IMG/VR virus record: IMGVR_UViG_3300034200_001099
Location: 26,096 to 90,095 of that record
Reading direction: 5' to 3' (one strand)
DNA length: 64,000 nucleotides
Source of the DNA: a virus
Part shown: positions 31,907-39,948 of the stretch, one piece after another
Layout: the number at the start of each line of letters is the position of its first letter
Position numbering within the stretch: the first letter of the stretch is position 1
Made by a program: the position numbers and the translations under genes
Notes under the pieces: model-generated
The model's database searches: none
Seen by the model: only the letters and a program-made list of their open reading frames with translations
Told to the model about the DNA's origin: nothing

Positions 31907-33037
31907 TTAGATATAATCATCAAACATTTCGTTTATATATTTTTGAGTTGTGGACCAATCTGGATAATCAGGGGTTGTAAAATTTATACATTCATAATCC
32001 TGATCGTAGATTAATTGTTTCATCAAAGTAGTATACCTACCAAAATGGTCTAAATATGAATCTGAATACGATTGACCTTTATTTAATTCTAAAAATAAAG
32101 TGATGTTTCCAACAAAATCTCTAATTTTAATATAATTTAAGTATGTGGTTACTTTCTTACCATCCGATTTGGTGGTTTCTTTTGGGGCCTCATCAATTTT
32201 TCCTTCAAAGTATTCATCTAAACCATTATATACTAATTCATATATTTCATTTTCATATGCAGAATTATAAGCGTTCCAATAAATATTTTTTAATTCTTGA
32301 CCTAACTCACTTAAATCATTTTCACATAGTTCGTTTATTGCGTCGGAATCTTTAATTAATTCATTTAAGTCTTCAGCTTGAATTTTAAAATAACCTTCAG
32401 TTTCTTGTTCTTCTGATAAACTTTCAAAAAAATCGGAGCTATAATCTTCTAAAGATAACTCAACATTACCAATTTCTTTAAAAATGGTATCTTTTAAATG
32501 AATGGTATTTTTTTCATTTAAATCGTCAATAACATCAGATGGTTTTGTATCATTATCAAAATACCAATCGTTACCTAAACCATCTTCGCTAAATACTCGT
32601 TTTGCAACATCTTCAGGAGAACTATCACGACGAGAGGAACCACAGAAAAAAGAAGCCAATTCATCTCTATCATTACCTAAATATAGATAGAACCCATCAG
32701 GTCTAATTTCAACATCACCTAAAATGTTGCTTGTAATATATTTAACGGTATTTTCATAGTTATATTCTAAACCATGTAGTAAATAATTGTTTTGAAACTC
32801 TTCTGGAACAGAATTATAGTCTAAATTAGCCATAATACCATTCTCAACCAAATAATCAAACAAATCATTGCTAAAATCATCGGGAGGAATCTCTCTTAAA
32901 TCAAGATCCTCTAAAAGATTGTATCTTTTTATAAGTTTAAAAAAATTTATTAATGTATTGAAATATGGTTTTATCTCATCTTCATACTCACCATCATTAA
33001 ATGATTCTATTAAATTTTTTACCCTCGCTAAACTCAT
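31907..33037 (-). CDS. acidic putative virion protein, 376 aa, minus strand
   Basis: Starts at MSLARVKNLIESFNDGEYED; an ATG 24 bases earlier would translate the late-type element. LIES at 9-12 is a candidate cleavage site and the start is like that at 33372 and 20622. The protein is Asp/Glu/Tyr-rich with DELASFFCGSSRRDSSPEDV and LGNDWYFDNDTKPSDVIDDL. No catalytic motif is recognised. It is one of few minus-strand genes and divides the plus-strand blocks. Confidence 0.6.
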   Translation of the reverse strand: MSLARVKNLIESFNDGEYEDEIKPYFNTLINFFKLIKRYNLLEDLDLREIPPDDFSNDLFDYLVENGIMANLDYNSVPEEFQNNYLLHGLEYNYENTVKYITSNILGDVEIRPDGFYLYLGNDRDELASFFCGSSRRDSSPEDVAKRVFSEDGLGNDWYFDNDTKPSDVIDDLNEKNTIHLKDTIFKEIGNVELSLEDYSSDFFESLSEEQETEGYFKIQAEDLNELIKDSDAINELCENDLSELGQELKNIYWNAYNSAYENEIYELVYNGLDEYFEGKIDEAPKETTKSDGKKVTTYLNYIKIRDFVGNITLFLELNKGQSYSDSYLDHFGRYTTLMKQLIYDQDYECINFTTPDYPDWSTTQKYINEMFDDYI

Positions 33038-33041
33038 ATTG

Positions 33042-33049
33042 TATAAATA
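33042..33049 (-). promoter_or_regulatory. candidate late promoter TATTTATA, minus strand
   Basis: The minus strand reads TATTTATA four bases before the ATG at 33037. It is a close match in sequence and position to the plus-strand elements. Confidence 0.6.
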
Positions 33050-33059
33050 TCTATTAAGC

Positions 33060-33087
33060 AAAAAAGGTGCCCCAACGGAACACCCTT
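33060..33087 (-). terminator. intrinsic terminator, minus strand
   Basis: On the minus strand GGTGTTCC pairs with GGGGCACC around GTT (two G-U pairs), followed by a run of T. It ends the small gene at 33109-33264, directly upstream of the next minus-strand promoter. Confidence 0.75.
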
Positions 33088-33108
33088 ATCTCGATGATAC
33101 AAAAAATA

Positions 33109-33264
33109 TTATCTTCTATAATATTTGTTGATGATTTTTTTCACATTCTCTTGAACATTTGAACCATTTGATGGTTGTTGAGGTTGTGCTTGAGGTTGTG
33201 CTTGAGGCTGTGCTTGAGGTTGTTGAGCCTGTTGATTAGCTTTGTTTTTACATCCGCAACTCAT
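33109..33264 (-). CDS. small Cys- and Gln/Pro-repeat protein, 51 aa, minus strand
   Basis: The peptide begins MSCGCKNKANQQ, continues with four QAQP-type repeats and ends in a helix (NVQENVKKIINKYYRR). The CGCK start and helical tail, together with its own terminator and upstream TATTTATA, support a real gene. Function unknown; a small head or decoration protein is possible. Confidence 0.65.
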   Translation of the reverse strand: MSCGCKNKANQQAQQPQAQPQAQPQAQPQQPSNGSNVQENVKKIINKYYRR

Positions 33265-33293
33265 GATAAGTATTTTTAAGTGGTTTATTTATC

Positions 33294-33301
33294 TATAAAT
33301 A
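33294..33301 (-). promoter_or_regulatory. candidate late promoter TATTTATA, minus strand
   Basis: The minus strand reads TATTTATA, 29 bases upstream of the ATG at 33264. Confidence 0.4.
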
Positions 33302-33358
33302 GTATACAAACAAACTTTAATCCAAAAAAAATAAAAATCAATTATTTTTCTTTTGTTA

Positions 33359-33366
33359 TATTTATA
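33359..33366 (+). promoter_or_regulatory. candidate late promoter TATTTATA
   Basis: TATTTATA ends five bases before the ATG at 33372, the same close position as at 24060, 43189, 52411 and 53195. Confidence 0.6.
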
Positions 33367-33371
33367 AAAGT

Positions 33372-34586
33372 ATGTCAATAAAGAAGTTTTTTAAAAATTA
33401 TATTGTAGAACAAGATGAAAACCTTGTTTCAATTTCTCCTGAGGATTATTTGGAATTATTGGAAAATGTTGGAGGAATTGCCGAAAGGATCTCAAAGTTA
33501 AAACCGTATAGAGGTAAAGGTATTGTTATTACTGGACCAATAAATGTTAGCAATTATAAAAATATTGGACCACTTACAGGTGTTGCAAGAATAATGGGCA
33601 GATTAGATATTTCTAATACCAATATTTCAAATCTTAATGGAATTACAGTCGATGGTTATGTTAGTGATTATGGATCTTCTATGTGGAAGATTAAAATGCA
33701 ACAAAAATTAAATGAAAAACTTTCAGACTTGGATGAAAAAAGAAGAGAAGATGAATGGAATGTTGAAAATCAAGACGATGAATCTGAAAGAACTGAAGCC
33801 TTATACAAATATTTAAATCAAAATGGTGATGTGGATATGGTTGAAGACGACGAAGGAAATGAAGTTCCTGAAGATAAGTATTATATCAATCCTAATGGAG
33901 GGGCAACCTATGGTTACGGAAAACAATATCAATGGTTAGGAGGAGGTAATGGGTTTAACCCCAATGAATATGATGTTTATACTGAAGATGAGGCAGATAG
34001 TGCCGCAAGACGATATGTTGAAAATTTAGTTGATGATTCAGGAATAGATGCTTTTAGTTCTTGGGCATTCAATGAAGCTTTAGATGATAAACAATGGTAT
34101 AATTGGTTATATGATTACTACGATGATTATGTTAGATCATCTCCTGAGGATTTTGATATACCTTTAGAACTATCAAATCAACAAATGAAACAAGTTCAAC
34201 AACTCCAATCAAACATAGATTCACTTAATAAAAGATTAGAAAGTGAAGATTTACCTGATGAAAAATATGAAGAAATTGAAGTAAAAATTGAAGGATTGGA
34301 AGAAATAATTCAAGAAATCAATGATGATCCACAAGGTGAATATGATGAAAGTTCAATTGAAAATGAAATTACAGGTAGAGTTGATGAATACCAAAACGAC
34401 ATTTTTGGGTTTATTGATCATTATGGTTATGATAAAGACTTTATCATGGAGTTTATTGATTTAGATAAACTAACGGAAATAGTCTTAAGTTCTGACGGAT
34501 ATGGTAGTATGTTAAATTCTTACGATGGTGATTATGACACTTTTAATATAAATGGAACTGAGTATTATGTAATGAGGGTCAATTAG
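33372..34586 (+). CDS. acidic putative virion-packaged protein, 404 aa
   Basis: MSIKKFFKNYIVEQDEN carries a YIVE-Q site close to the T4 propeptide consensus. A short beta-helix-like or leucine-rich-like segment follows (GPLTGVARIMGRLDISNTNI). The middle is Asp/Tyr-rich, then there is a coiled coil (about 275-325) and an acidic C-terminus. General composition is like the minus-strand 31907 protein. Function unknown; proposed as head-packaged. Confidence 0.65.
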   Translation: MSIKKFFKNYIVEQDENLVSISPEDYLELLENVGGIAERISKLKPYRGKGIVITGPINVSNYKNIGPLTGVARIMGRLDISNTNISNLNGITVDGYVSDYGSSMWKIKMQQKLNEKLSDLDEKRREDEWNVENQDDESERTEALYKYLNQNGDVDMVEDDEGNEVPEDKYYINPNGGATYGYGKQYQWLGGGNGFNPNEYDVYTEDEADSAARRYVENLVDDSGIDAFSSWAFNEALDDKQWYNWLYDYYDDYVRSSPEDFDIPLELSNQQMKQVQQLQSNIDSLNKRLESEDLPDEKYEEIEVKIEGLEEIIQEINDDPQGEYDESSIENEITGRVDEYQNDIFGFIDHYGYDKDFIMEFIDLDKLTEIVLSSDGYGSMLNSYDGDYDTFNINGTEYYVMRVN

Positions 34587-34626
34587 CCCTTTATTTGTTT
34601 TATATTTTGCATTATTTTTATTTTTA

Positions 34627-35403
34627 ATGACACGAAGAAAAAAAATACAATTTTTAATGAACACCGATTGGATGTTTGAAAAACCAATTGATCAAGAATA
34701 CAAAGAATACAAACTACTTTCTTACTTTCAAAAGATGGGAGAAAAACTGGACAAGTTAGAGTTATACCCAAGCTTTATTGAATTATCTTTACATTTAATG
34801 AATGTCCAAGCGCTTGTTAGAGATCATAAGATTGTTTATACCGACAAAAAACTTACAAACGTAGATGATGAAATACTGGTAAAAGATCTTAAAGTTAGGG
34901 AACTTCCAGAAATGTCAAATGAGGAATTACAAGAGTTTCAAAAAATATTATCATATTCTGCTCCAAGAATGATGGAATATTTTAATGTTGCAAAATCTGT
35001 TTGGACAATAGTGTTTGATTCTTTAGACATGGTAATAAAAAGAAATAAAAAAAATGTATTACATCAAAAAGGTTTTTTTTATTATATTGACAACGAAAAA
35101 AAATATTATGTTTGGGAATATATCATGAAAAAAGAAACCAAACAAAATCCACAACAAATGATAAAAATTGAATTAATTTATGATAATTTAATAAATGATT
35201 TGACAATTTCTAAAATAATTAATAAATTTTCTTCGTTTGATAGTATTGATAAGAAAATGGGACCTATTTTTTATATGATATCAAGTGGGATATTCCCAAT
35301 TCAAGAAACGTTACTTCCAATGTTTAAACGAAGAATTGCGGGGCACATTTCACAAACAAAAAAATACGAACAAGTAATGCAAAATAAAAATGGGATTCAA
35401 TAA
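34627..35403 (+). CDS. hypothetical protein, 258 aa
   Basis: Mostly alpha-helical and basic, starting MTRRKKIQFLMNTDWMFEKP, with GFFYYIDNEKKYYVWEYI in the middle and MFKRRIAGHISQTKKYEQV near the end. No catalytic motif, signal peptide or shared leader. Function unknown; its size and place near head-type genes do not settle its role. Confidence 0.65.
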   Translation: MTRRKKIQFLMNTDWMFEKPIDQEYKEYKLLSYFQKMGEKLDKLELYPSFIELSLHLMNVQALVRDHKIVYTDKKLTNVDDEILVKDLKVRELPEMSNEELQEFQKILSYSAPRMMEYFNVAKSVWTIVFDSLDMVIKRNKKNVLHQKGFFYYIDNEKKYYVWEYIMKKETKQNPQQMIKIELIYDNLINDLTISKIINKFSSFDSIDKKMGPIFYMISSGIFPIQETLLPMFKRRIAGHISQTKKYEQVMQNKNGIQ

Positions 35404-35442
35404 AATTTTGACAAATAAGATTTAATTGTTTAAATTAATGGT

Positions 35443-35571
35443 ATGATAGAAATAGATGTATATAAAATAATTAAAGAATTAATTGCACAATACCCAAATG
35501 ATACAGAATTGGGTAAAAAGGTTAGAGATCTGGTTTATGGAATTAAAAAAATAAAACAAAGTGGGATTTAA
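35443..35571 (+). CDS. small protein, 42 aa, unknown
   Basis: MIEIDVYKIIKELIAQYPND then a helical basic end. It overlaps the GTG start of the next gene by 11 bases. TTGACA occurs at 35408-35413, but no clear -7 element is seen. Helical and protein-like; moderate support. Confidence 0.5.
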   Translation: MIEIDVYKIIKELIAQYPNDTELGKKVRDLVYGIKKIKQSGI

Positions 35572-35743
35572 TAAAAGAACAATTTCTAAAAAACATATCC
35601 TTAATAATTTGGATAACATAATGAATTATCTAGACGCTGATGCGGTATTTACCACCGACGAATTTTCACTCAACGTTTATCGACTATTCAATCAAGGAAA
35701 ATCAGAAGAAGAAATATTAGAATACATAAATAATAATATATGA
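35561..35743 (+). CDS. small helical protein, 60 aa
   Basis: GTG start (35561) inside the previous small gene; stop overlaps the glutamine synthetase ATG as ATGA. The peptide (MGFNKRTISKKHILNNLDNI) has two predicted helices and a Glu-rich C-terminus. The start MGF(N/D)K also opens the gene at 58159. It may have a regulatory role for the next gene, but there is no direct evidence. Confidence 0.6.
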   Translation: MGFNKRTISKKHILNNLDNIMNYLDADAVFTTDEFSLNVYRLFNQGKSEEEILEYINNNI

Positions 35744-36861
35744 AAATCAAATTGGAATACATTTGGCTAGATGGATATAAACCAGAGCCAAACCTTAGAA
35801 GTAAAGTTAAGATTGTTGAATACAATTCAGTTAGAAACGCATTTTTAGATGGTAATTTTCCTATGTGGAATTTTGATGGGTCATCAACTAACCAAGCAGA
35901 AACTGGAAACTCAGATCTTATTTTAAAACCTGTTAGACATTATATGAAAGACATGACATCAACGGTTTATGTTTTATGTGAGGTATTAAATCCTGATGGG
36001 ACAACACACGAGTCAAATAAGAGATCAAGTATTGGTGAAGGTTTTGAAGACCTTTGGTTTGGTTTTGAACAAGAGTATTTTATCTACGATAGAAAAAATA
36101 AATGTGTTTTAGGTCACGATGAAAACAACTTAAAACCACAGGGTAAATATTATTGTGGTGTTGGTGAATATGTTGTGGGTAGAGATTTTGTTGAAGAACA
36201 TACAAATATTTGTTTGAACTATGGTATTGACATTACCGGAACAAACGCTGAGGTTGCTTTAGGTCAGTGGGAATATCAAGTATTCTCTCAAGGTAAATTA
36301 AAAGGTGGTGATGACCTTTGGATGACAAGATACTTTTTATATAAAATCTCTGAAAAATATGAGTATCGGATTGAACTTCACCCTAAGCCAATAAAATATG
36401 GTGAATGGAATGGATCAGGTCTTCACACAAACTTATCAACAGACATTATGAGACTTGATGGGAACGAAGAATACTTCATGGCATTATTCAACGCATTTGA
36501 ATCAAGACATGAAGATCATATTAAGGTTTATGGATCAAACAACAATCTAAGATTAACAGGTGAATATGAAACTCAGGCAATTGATAAATTCAGTTGGGGT
36601 GTATCTGATCGTGGAGCTTCAATTAGAGTTCCTCAGGACACAGCAAAAGAATGGAAGGGTTATATTGAAGATCGAAGACCAGGATCAAATGCCGATCCTT
36701 ATAAGATCATACGTGAGATTGTTAAATCACTTGAGTTTACAGAACAAATATATGATACAAAACATATGATGACATCATTTGTTGATATAAATGGTCTTAA
36801 TGGGAAATACGGAACAATGTCTAACGATGAGTTATTAAAAGAATATAGAGAAGAAGAATAA
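35740..36861 (+). CDS. glutamine synthetase, type II (eukaryotic-like)
   Basis: 373 residues, the size of GSII. In order: EYIWLDG, WNFDGSSTNQA (substrate loop), FGFEQEYF (metal ligands), GTNAEVALGQWEYQ, NGSGLHTNLST, RLTGEYET, RGASIRVP (nucleotide and Glu binding) and YIEDRRPGSNADPY. All typical active-site segments are visible, so it should make glutamine from glutamate, ammonia and ATP. Flavobacteria often carry GSII. A phage copy would supply nitrogen for nucleotide synthesis during infection. Overlaps genes on both sides, so it is native to this operon. Confidence 0.93.
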   Translation: MKIKLEYIWLDGYKPEPNLRSKVKIVEYNSVRNAFLDGNFPMWNFDGSSTNQAETGNSDLILKPVRHYMKDMTSTVYVLCEVLNPDGTTHESNKRSSIGEGFEDLWFGFEQEYFIYDRKNKCVLGHDENNLKPQGKYYCGVGEYVVGRDFVEEHTNICLNYGIDITGTNAEVALGQWEYQVFSQGKLKGGDDLWMTRYFLYKISEKYEYRIELHPKPIKYGEWNGSGLHTNLSTDIMRLDGNEEYFMALFNAFESRHEDHIKVYGSNNNLRLTGEYETQAIDKFSWGVSDRGASIRVPQDTAKEWKGYIEDRRPGSNADPYKIIREIVKSLEFTEQIYDTKHMMTSFVDINGLNGKYGTMSNDELLKEYREEE

Positions 36862-37142
36862 TGGATAATGAATGTGTATGTGGTGGCACCGGACTCTGTC
36901 AGTGTCCACCGATAAAAATAGAACAAGTTAATCACCCTAACCATTATGGGGGAGAAAATAATGAATATGAAGCTATCAAGGTGATTGATGCTTGGGATTT
37001 AGGATTTAGTTTAGGAAATACAGTAAAATATATTAGTCGTGCAGGAAAAAAAGGAAAATACAACGAACTCGAGGATCTCAGAAAAGCCCTATGGTATCTC
37101 GAACACCACATCAAAAAAATTGAAGAAAAAAACAGGTTTTAG
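36861..37142 (+). CDS. DUF3310 protein with Cys-rich N-terminus
   Basis: 93 residues. The DUF3310 signature is clear: VNHPNHYGG, YEAIKVIDAW, GNTVKYISRAGKKG, DLRKALWYLEHHI. In other phages this family is often called nucleotide kinase-like, but the function is unproven. The N-terminal extension CVCGGTGLCQCPP may bind a metal. Its ATG shares a base with the glutamine synthetase stop (TAATGG). Confidence 0.88.
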   Translation: MDNECVCGGTGLCQCPPIKIEQVNHPNHYGGENNEYEAIKVIDAWDLGFSLGNTVKYISRAGKKGKYNELEDLRKALWYLEHHIKKIEEKNRF

Positions 37143-37434
37143 TAAAGAAATCTCAGTTTTAGACGCAATCACAACACCAAATGAATTACTACGAGAAACT
37201 CTCATAAATTTTATGTGGGGGTTTCTTGGAAACTCTATTGTTGTGTTTGTAGCAAAGGAACTGGACTTTTTAGTTTTAATAAACTATATTGTTTATTACG
37301 TTCTAATTTCGTATATTGTAAATAGGAAAAAGTATGACACAATTTTAGGTAAGTTTATAGTTCTTCCTGGATCAGCGGCAGCAGGAGCATTCGCAGGGTA
37401 TAAATTAGCACAGATAATTACAGAAATAGTTTAA
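37120..37434 (+). CDS. small membrane protein, about 104 aa (start uncertain)
   Basis: The frame overlaps the DUF3310 gene; a TTG at 37120 gives MKKKTGFSKEISVLDAITTP and is preferred to an ATG at 37039, which lies 104 bases inside DUF3310. Two or three membrane segments follow (NFMWGFLGNSIVVFVA, LVLINYIVYYVLISYIV, GSAAAGAFAGYKLA). No family recognised. Confidence 0.6.
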   Translation: MKKKTGFSKEISVLDAITTPNELLRETLINFMWGFLGNSIVVFVAKELDFLVLINYIVYYVLISYIVNRKKYDTILGKFIVLPGSAAAGAFAGYKLAQIITEIV

Positions 37435-37439
37435 ATAAG

Positions 37440-38288
37440 ATGATAGAAACAGGAAAAATAATAAATGGGGATTGTATTGAGGTAATGAAAACTTTACCTG
37501 AAGGTAGTGTTGATTTGGTTGTGACATCACCACCATATAATTGCGGGATTAATTATGATACCCATATCGATACTTTACCTATGGATGATTATTGGGGGTG
37601 GACAAAAGAATGGTTAGAAGAGGCTTACCGATTACTTAAAGATGATGGTAGAGTATCAATTAATATACCTTACGAAACAAATGTTCAAGGCAGAGGTGGA
37701 AGAGTATTTTTTGTTTCAGAATTTTATCAGGTAATGAAACAGGTTGGTTTTAAATTCTTTGGTATTGTTGATCTTGAGGAAGAATCACCACACAGAAGTA
37801 AGACAACAGCTTGGGGTTCTTGGATGAGTCCGTCTAGTCCTTATATTTATAACCCTAAAGAGTGTGTAATATTGGCTTATAAAAAACAACACATTAAAAA
37901 AATTAAAGGAGAACCACAATGGAAGGGAACACCTACTGAAATTGAACAGGAGGATGGGACTATAAAAAAGAAAGTGGTGTATGAGGAGAAGGATAAGAAA
38001 GAGTTTATGGAACTTGTGTTTGGTCAGTGGAATTATTTTGCAGATACTAAATCATTAACCAAGGCGACATTTAGTTTAGATATACCTTCAAAAGCAATTA
38101 AGATATTGTCATACAAAAATGATGTGGTTTTGGATCCATTTGCTGGATCAGGAACTAGTATGGTAGCGGCAGAGATTTTAGATCGTCGTTGGTTAGGTGT
38201 TGAATTGTCTGAAAATTATTGTGACGTTGCGAGAAAACGAGTTCAATCATTTGTTGATGATAAAAAACAATTAAATTTTGATTTATAG
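37440..38288 (+). CDS. DNA methyltransferase, N4-cytosine/N6-adenine (TSPPY) type
   Basis: 282 residues in beta-class order. The catalytic motif VTSPPYNCG is near residue 30, and the SAM-binding motif DPFAGSGTSM lies near residue 240, followed by WLGVELSENY. SPPY suggests cytosine-N4 specificity, though adenine enzymes of this group exist. It probably marks phage DNA against restriction. It is the third methyltransferase gene of this window with a DNA-type motif. Confidence 0.88.
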   Translation: MIETGKIINGDCIEVMKTLPEGSVDLVVTSPPYNCGINYDTHIDTLPMDDYWGWTKEWLEEAYRLLKDDGRVSINIPYETNVQGRGGRVFFVSEFYQVMKQVGFKFFGIVDLEEESPHRSKTTAWGSWMSPSSPYIYNPKECVILAYKKQHIKKIKGEPQWKGTPTEIEQEDGTIKKKVVYEEKDKKEFMELVFGQWNYFADTKSLTKATFSLDIPSKAIKILSYKNDVVLDPFAGSGTSMVAAEILDRRWLGVELSENYCDVARKRVQSFVDDKKQLNFDL

Positions 38289-38294
38289 TATTTT

Positions 38295-38639
38295 TTATTT
38301 AAACTCTATAAAATCACCATCATTTATATTATATTTCTCACAAGTTCCACCTGGTAATTCTAAAACCAAATCACCATAACCTTCATAACTTGGACATTCT
38401 TCTGTTTTACAGGGCTTACATTGGTGTTGTATCACGTTAATTTTGTTTTCATCAATAAATATAATATCTAAAGAGACCAAACAATTTTTCATCCAAAAAG
38501 AATGAGGACCTTTATCCATAAAAAATAACATACCGTCAAAACTACCGTCAAATTTTTTTCTCATCATGCCTTGTTGAATATCTTTTGATGTAAACAATGG
38601 TATTACTTTAAAAATGTTGTTATTTATAACTACGTTCAT
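38295..38639 (-). CDS. DUF192 family protein, minus strand
   Basis: 114 residues. GMMRKKFDGSFDGMLFFMDK, SFWMKNCLVSLDIIFID and VLELPGGTCEKYNI are the DUF192 signature. Bacterial members are often secreted, but no signal peptide is present here. CKPCKTEEC gives a Cys cluster seen in many members. Function of the family is unknown. It diverges from the Nudix gene with only 14 bases between the two ATGs. Confidence 0.85.
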   Translation of the reverse strand: MNVVINNNIFKVIPLFTSKDIQQGMMRKKFDGSFDGMLFFMDKGPHSFWMKNCLVSLDIIFIDENKINVIQHQCKPCKTEECPSYEGYGDLVLELPGGTCEKYNINDGDFIEFK

Positions 38640-38650
38640 ATTTATAAATA
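38639..38650. promoter_or_regulatory. bidirectional palindromic late-type element
   Basis: TATTTATAAATA holds TATTTATA on the plus strand (38639-38646) and on the minus strand (38643-38650 read in reverse). The plus ATG is at 38654 and the minus ATG at 38639, so one palindrome could serve both divergent genes. Confidence 0.5.
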
Positions 38651-38653
38651 TCT

Positions 38654-39070
38654 ATGATTAAATTTAAAAAATGGGCCGGAGTTATTCTTAGAAATAAAGA
38701 TGAAGTTTTACTTTGTAAAAGATCGCCAAAAAAACCATTACCAAATACTTGGTCCATACCATCTGGTAAAATAGAAGATGGTGAATCACCAGGACAAGCG
38801 GCCATTAGAGAATTTTATGAAGAGACAAATATTGAATTGAGCACAAAAATAGATTTTGTTGGGTTTATAAATAAATTAAAAGAAGATGGAACAAAAAAAG
38901 GGCATATGTTTGTTTTTTATATAGAAAGTAAAACAAAGATGGAACCTGATTTAGAAAATGCTAAAGACGGATTTGAACATACTGAGTGTAAATATTTTAA
39001 TAAAGAAAACCTACCTCAACAAAAAAATAATGAAGAACTAATGGATTTATTAAAAAAAATTTTAAAATAG
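38654..39070 (+). CDS. Nudix hydrolase
   Basis: 138 residues. The Nudix box is complete: GKIEDGESPGQAAIREFYEE followed by TN, matching GX5EX7REUXEE. Substrate strands include LLCKRSPKKPLPNTW. It hydrolyses a nucleoside diphosphate linked to another group; possible substrates are oxidised dNTPs, ADP-ribose or RNA 5' ends. Substrate cannot be read from sequence. Confidence 0.9.
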   Translation: MIKFKKWAGVILRNKDEVLLCKRSPKKPLPNTWSIPSGKIEDGESPGQAAIREFYEETNIELSTKIDFVGFINKLKEDGTKKGHMFVFYIESKTKMEPDLENAKDGFEHTECKYFNKENLPQQKNNEELMDLLKKILK

Positions 39071-39093
39071 TTTTTAGTTAAGCATATTATTTG

Positions 39094-39101
39094 TATATTT
39101 G
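39094..39101 (+). promoter_or_regulatory. Bacteroidota-type -7 element (TATATTTG)
   Basis: TATATTTG lies 16 bases before the ATG at 39118. This predicts a short leader of about 13 bases. Confidence 0.7.
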
Positions 39102-39117
39102 TATTAAATAAAAACAT

Positions 39118-39393
39118 ATGATAAAAAACACCTTTAAACATACTATCAATATTCTAAATGAAAATTTTGGAACCTTACTTAGCGAATCTTTTGTTGACCA
39201 AGTGCAGTTTAAAATTTTTTTAAAAATGGTTGATGGAGCATTAAATTTAAATCAAGATTTATCTTTTTATGATGGGAATACTTTTTTGGTTCACATTCCT
39301 CATAGAATATTAAAAGACTCTGTAATATTAACAAACGTTAAAGAGGTGACGATTGGAGAACAAGTTAGAAACAAAATTGAAACATTAGTATAA
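39118..39393 (+). CDS. hypothetical protein, 91 aa
   Basis: MIKNTFKHTINILNENFGTL then LLSES: the start looks like other leader peptides with two hydrophobic-x-Glu sites, but the promoter is of the TAnnTTTG type. The body is alpha/beta (TFLVHIPHRILKDSVIL). Function unknown. Confidence 0.6.
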   Translation: MIKNTFKHTINILNENFGTLLSESFVDQVQFKIFLKMVDGALNLNQDLSFYDGNTFLVHIPHRILKDSVILTNVKEVTIGEQVRNKIETLV

Positions 39394-39394
39394 T

Positions 39395-39829
39395 ATGAAA
39401 AATATTTTTTATTTATTGGTTAGCATTATGTTATTATCTTCTTGTTATAAGGAAGATATTACACCTCAGATGCCTTTAGACCCACAACCAATTATAACTG
39501 ATACCACGACGGTTGACAATGTGGTTTCATTTAAAAACACTACTTGGGTTATTAAAAAGGTTTTAAATACAAACTTTGATCAAGAATTAAGATCAGATAC
39601 AATTGTTTTTTTATCTAACAATGTTTATAGTTTTAATGGGGTTCAGTCAACTTATAATTTTTATCCAAATAATTTAAACTATACCTTGACATTAAATAAC
39701 ACTCCTTGGGGACATATAAGTGCGGGTATTTATGAATACAATATAACACAAGGTGAAATTATAAATTGCCAATTTAATAATTATTTTACAGGACAAAATG
39801 TTTTAAAAATTTGGATGTATAAAGAATAG
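39395..39829 (+). CDS. lipoprotein, 144 aa
   Basis: Signal peptide with lipobox LLSSC at residues 13-17, so Cys17 should be lipidated. The mature part is beta-rich and Asn/Thr-rich, with W50-like TTWVIKKVL and KIWMYKE at the end, the size and pattern of many small Bacteroidota lipoproteins of the lipocalin-like type. A phage lipoprotein may block superinfection; this is inference. Confidence 0.7.
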   Translation: MKNIFYLLVSIMLLSSCYKEDITPQMPLDPQPIITDTTTVDNVVSFKNTTWVIKKVLNTNFDQELRSDTIVFLSNNVYSFNGVQSTYNFYPNNLNYTLTLNNTPWGHISAGIYEYNITQGEIINCQFNNYFTGQNVLKIWMYKE

Positions 39830-39890
39830 TTTCTTTGTTTATCTTTAAAACAAAGTGGTGGAGTTATTGATTAAATTCAATGTCAACAAA

Positions 39891-39918
39891 AAAAAGGTGG
39901 AGAAATTCACCTTTTTTT
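39891..39918 (+). terminator. intrinsic terminator
   Basis: AAAAAGGTG pairs with CACCTTTTT (39891-39899 with 39908-39916) and continues into T residues. It ends the lipoprotein transcript. Confidence 0.85.
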
Positions 39919-39929
39919 GTTTTTTATTA

Positions 39930-39937
39930 TATTTATT
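39930..39937 (+). promoter_or_regulatory. candidate late promoter TATTTATT
   Basis: TATTTATT lies 11 bases before the ATG at 39949, immediately after a terminator. Confidence 0.55.
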
Positions 39938-39948
39938 ATAAAACATTT

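Noticed and set aside
35740-36861. Host contamination as the source of glutamine synthetase
   Set aside because: The gene overlaps phage genes by ATGA and TAATG on both sides and has the same base composition as its neighbours.
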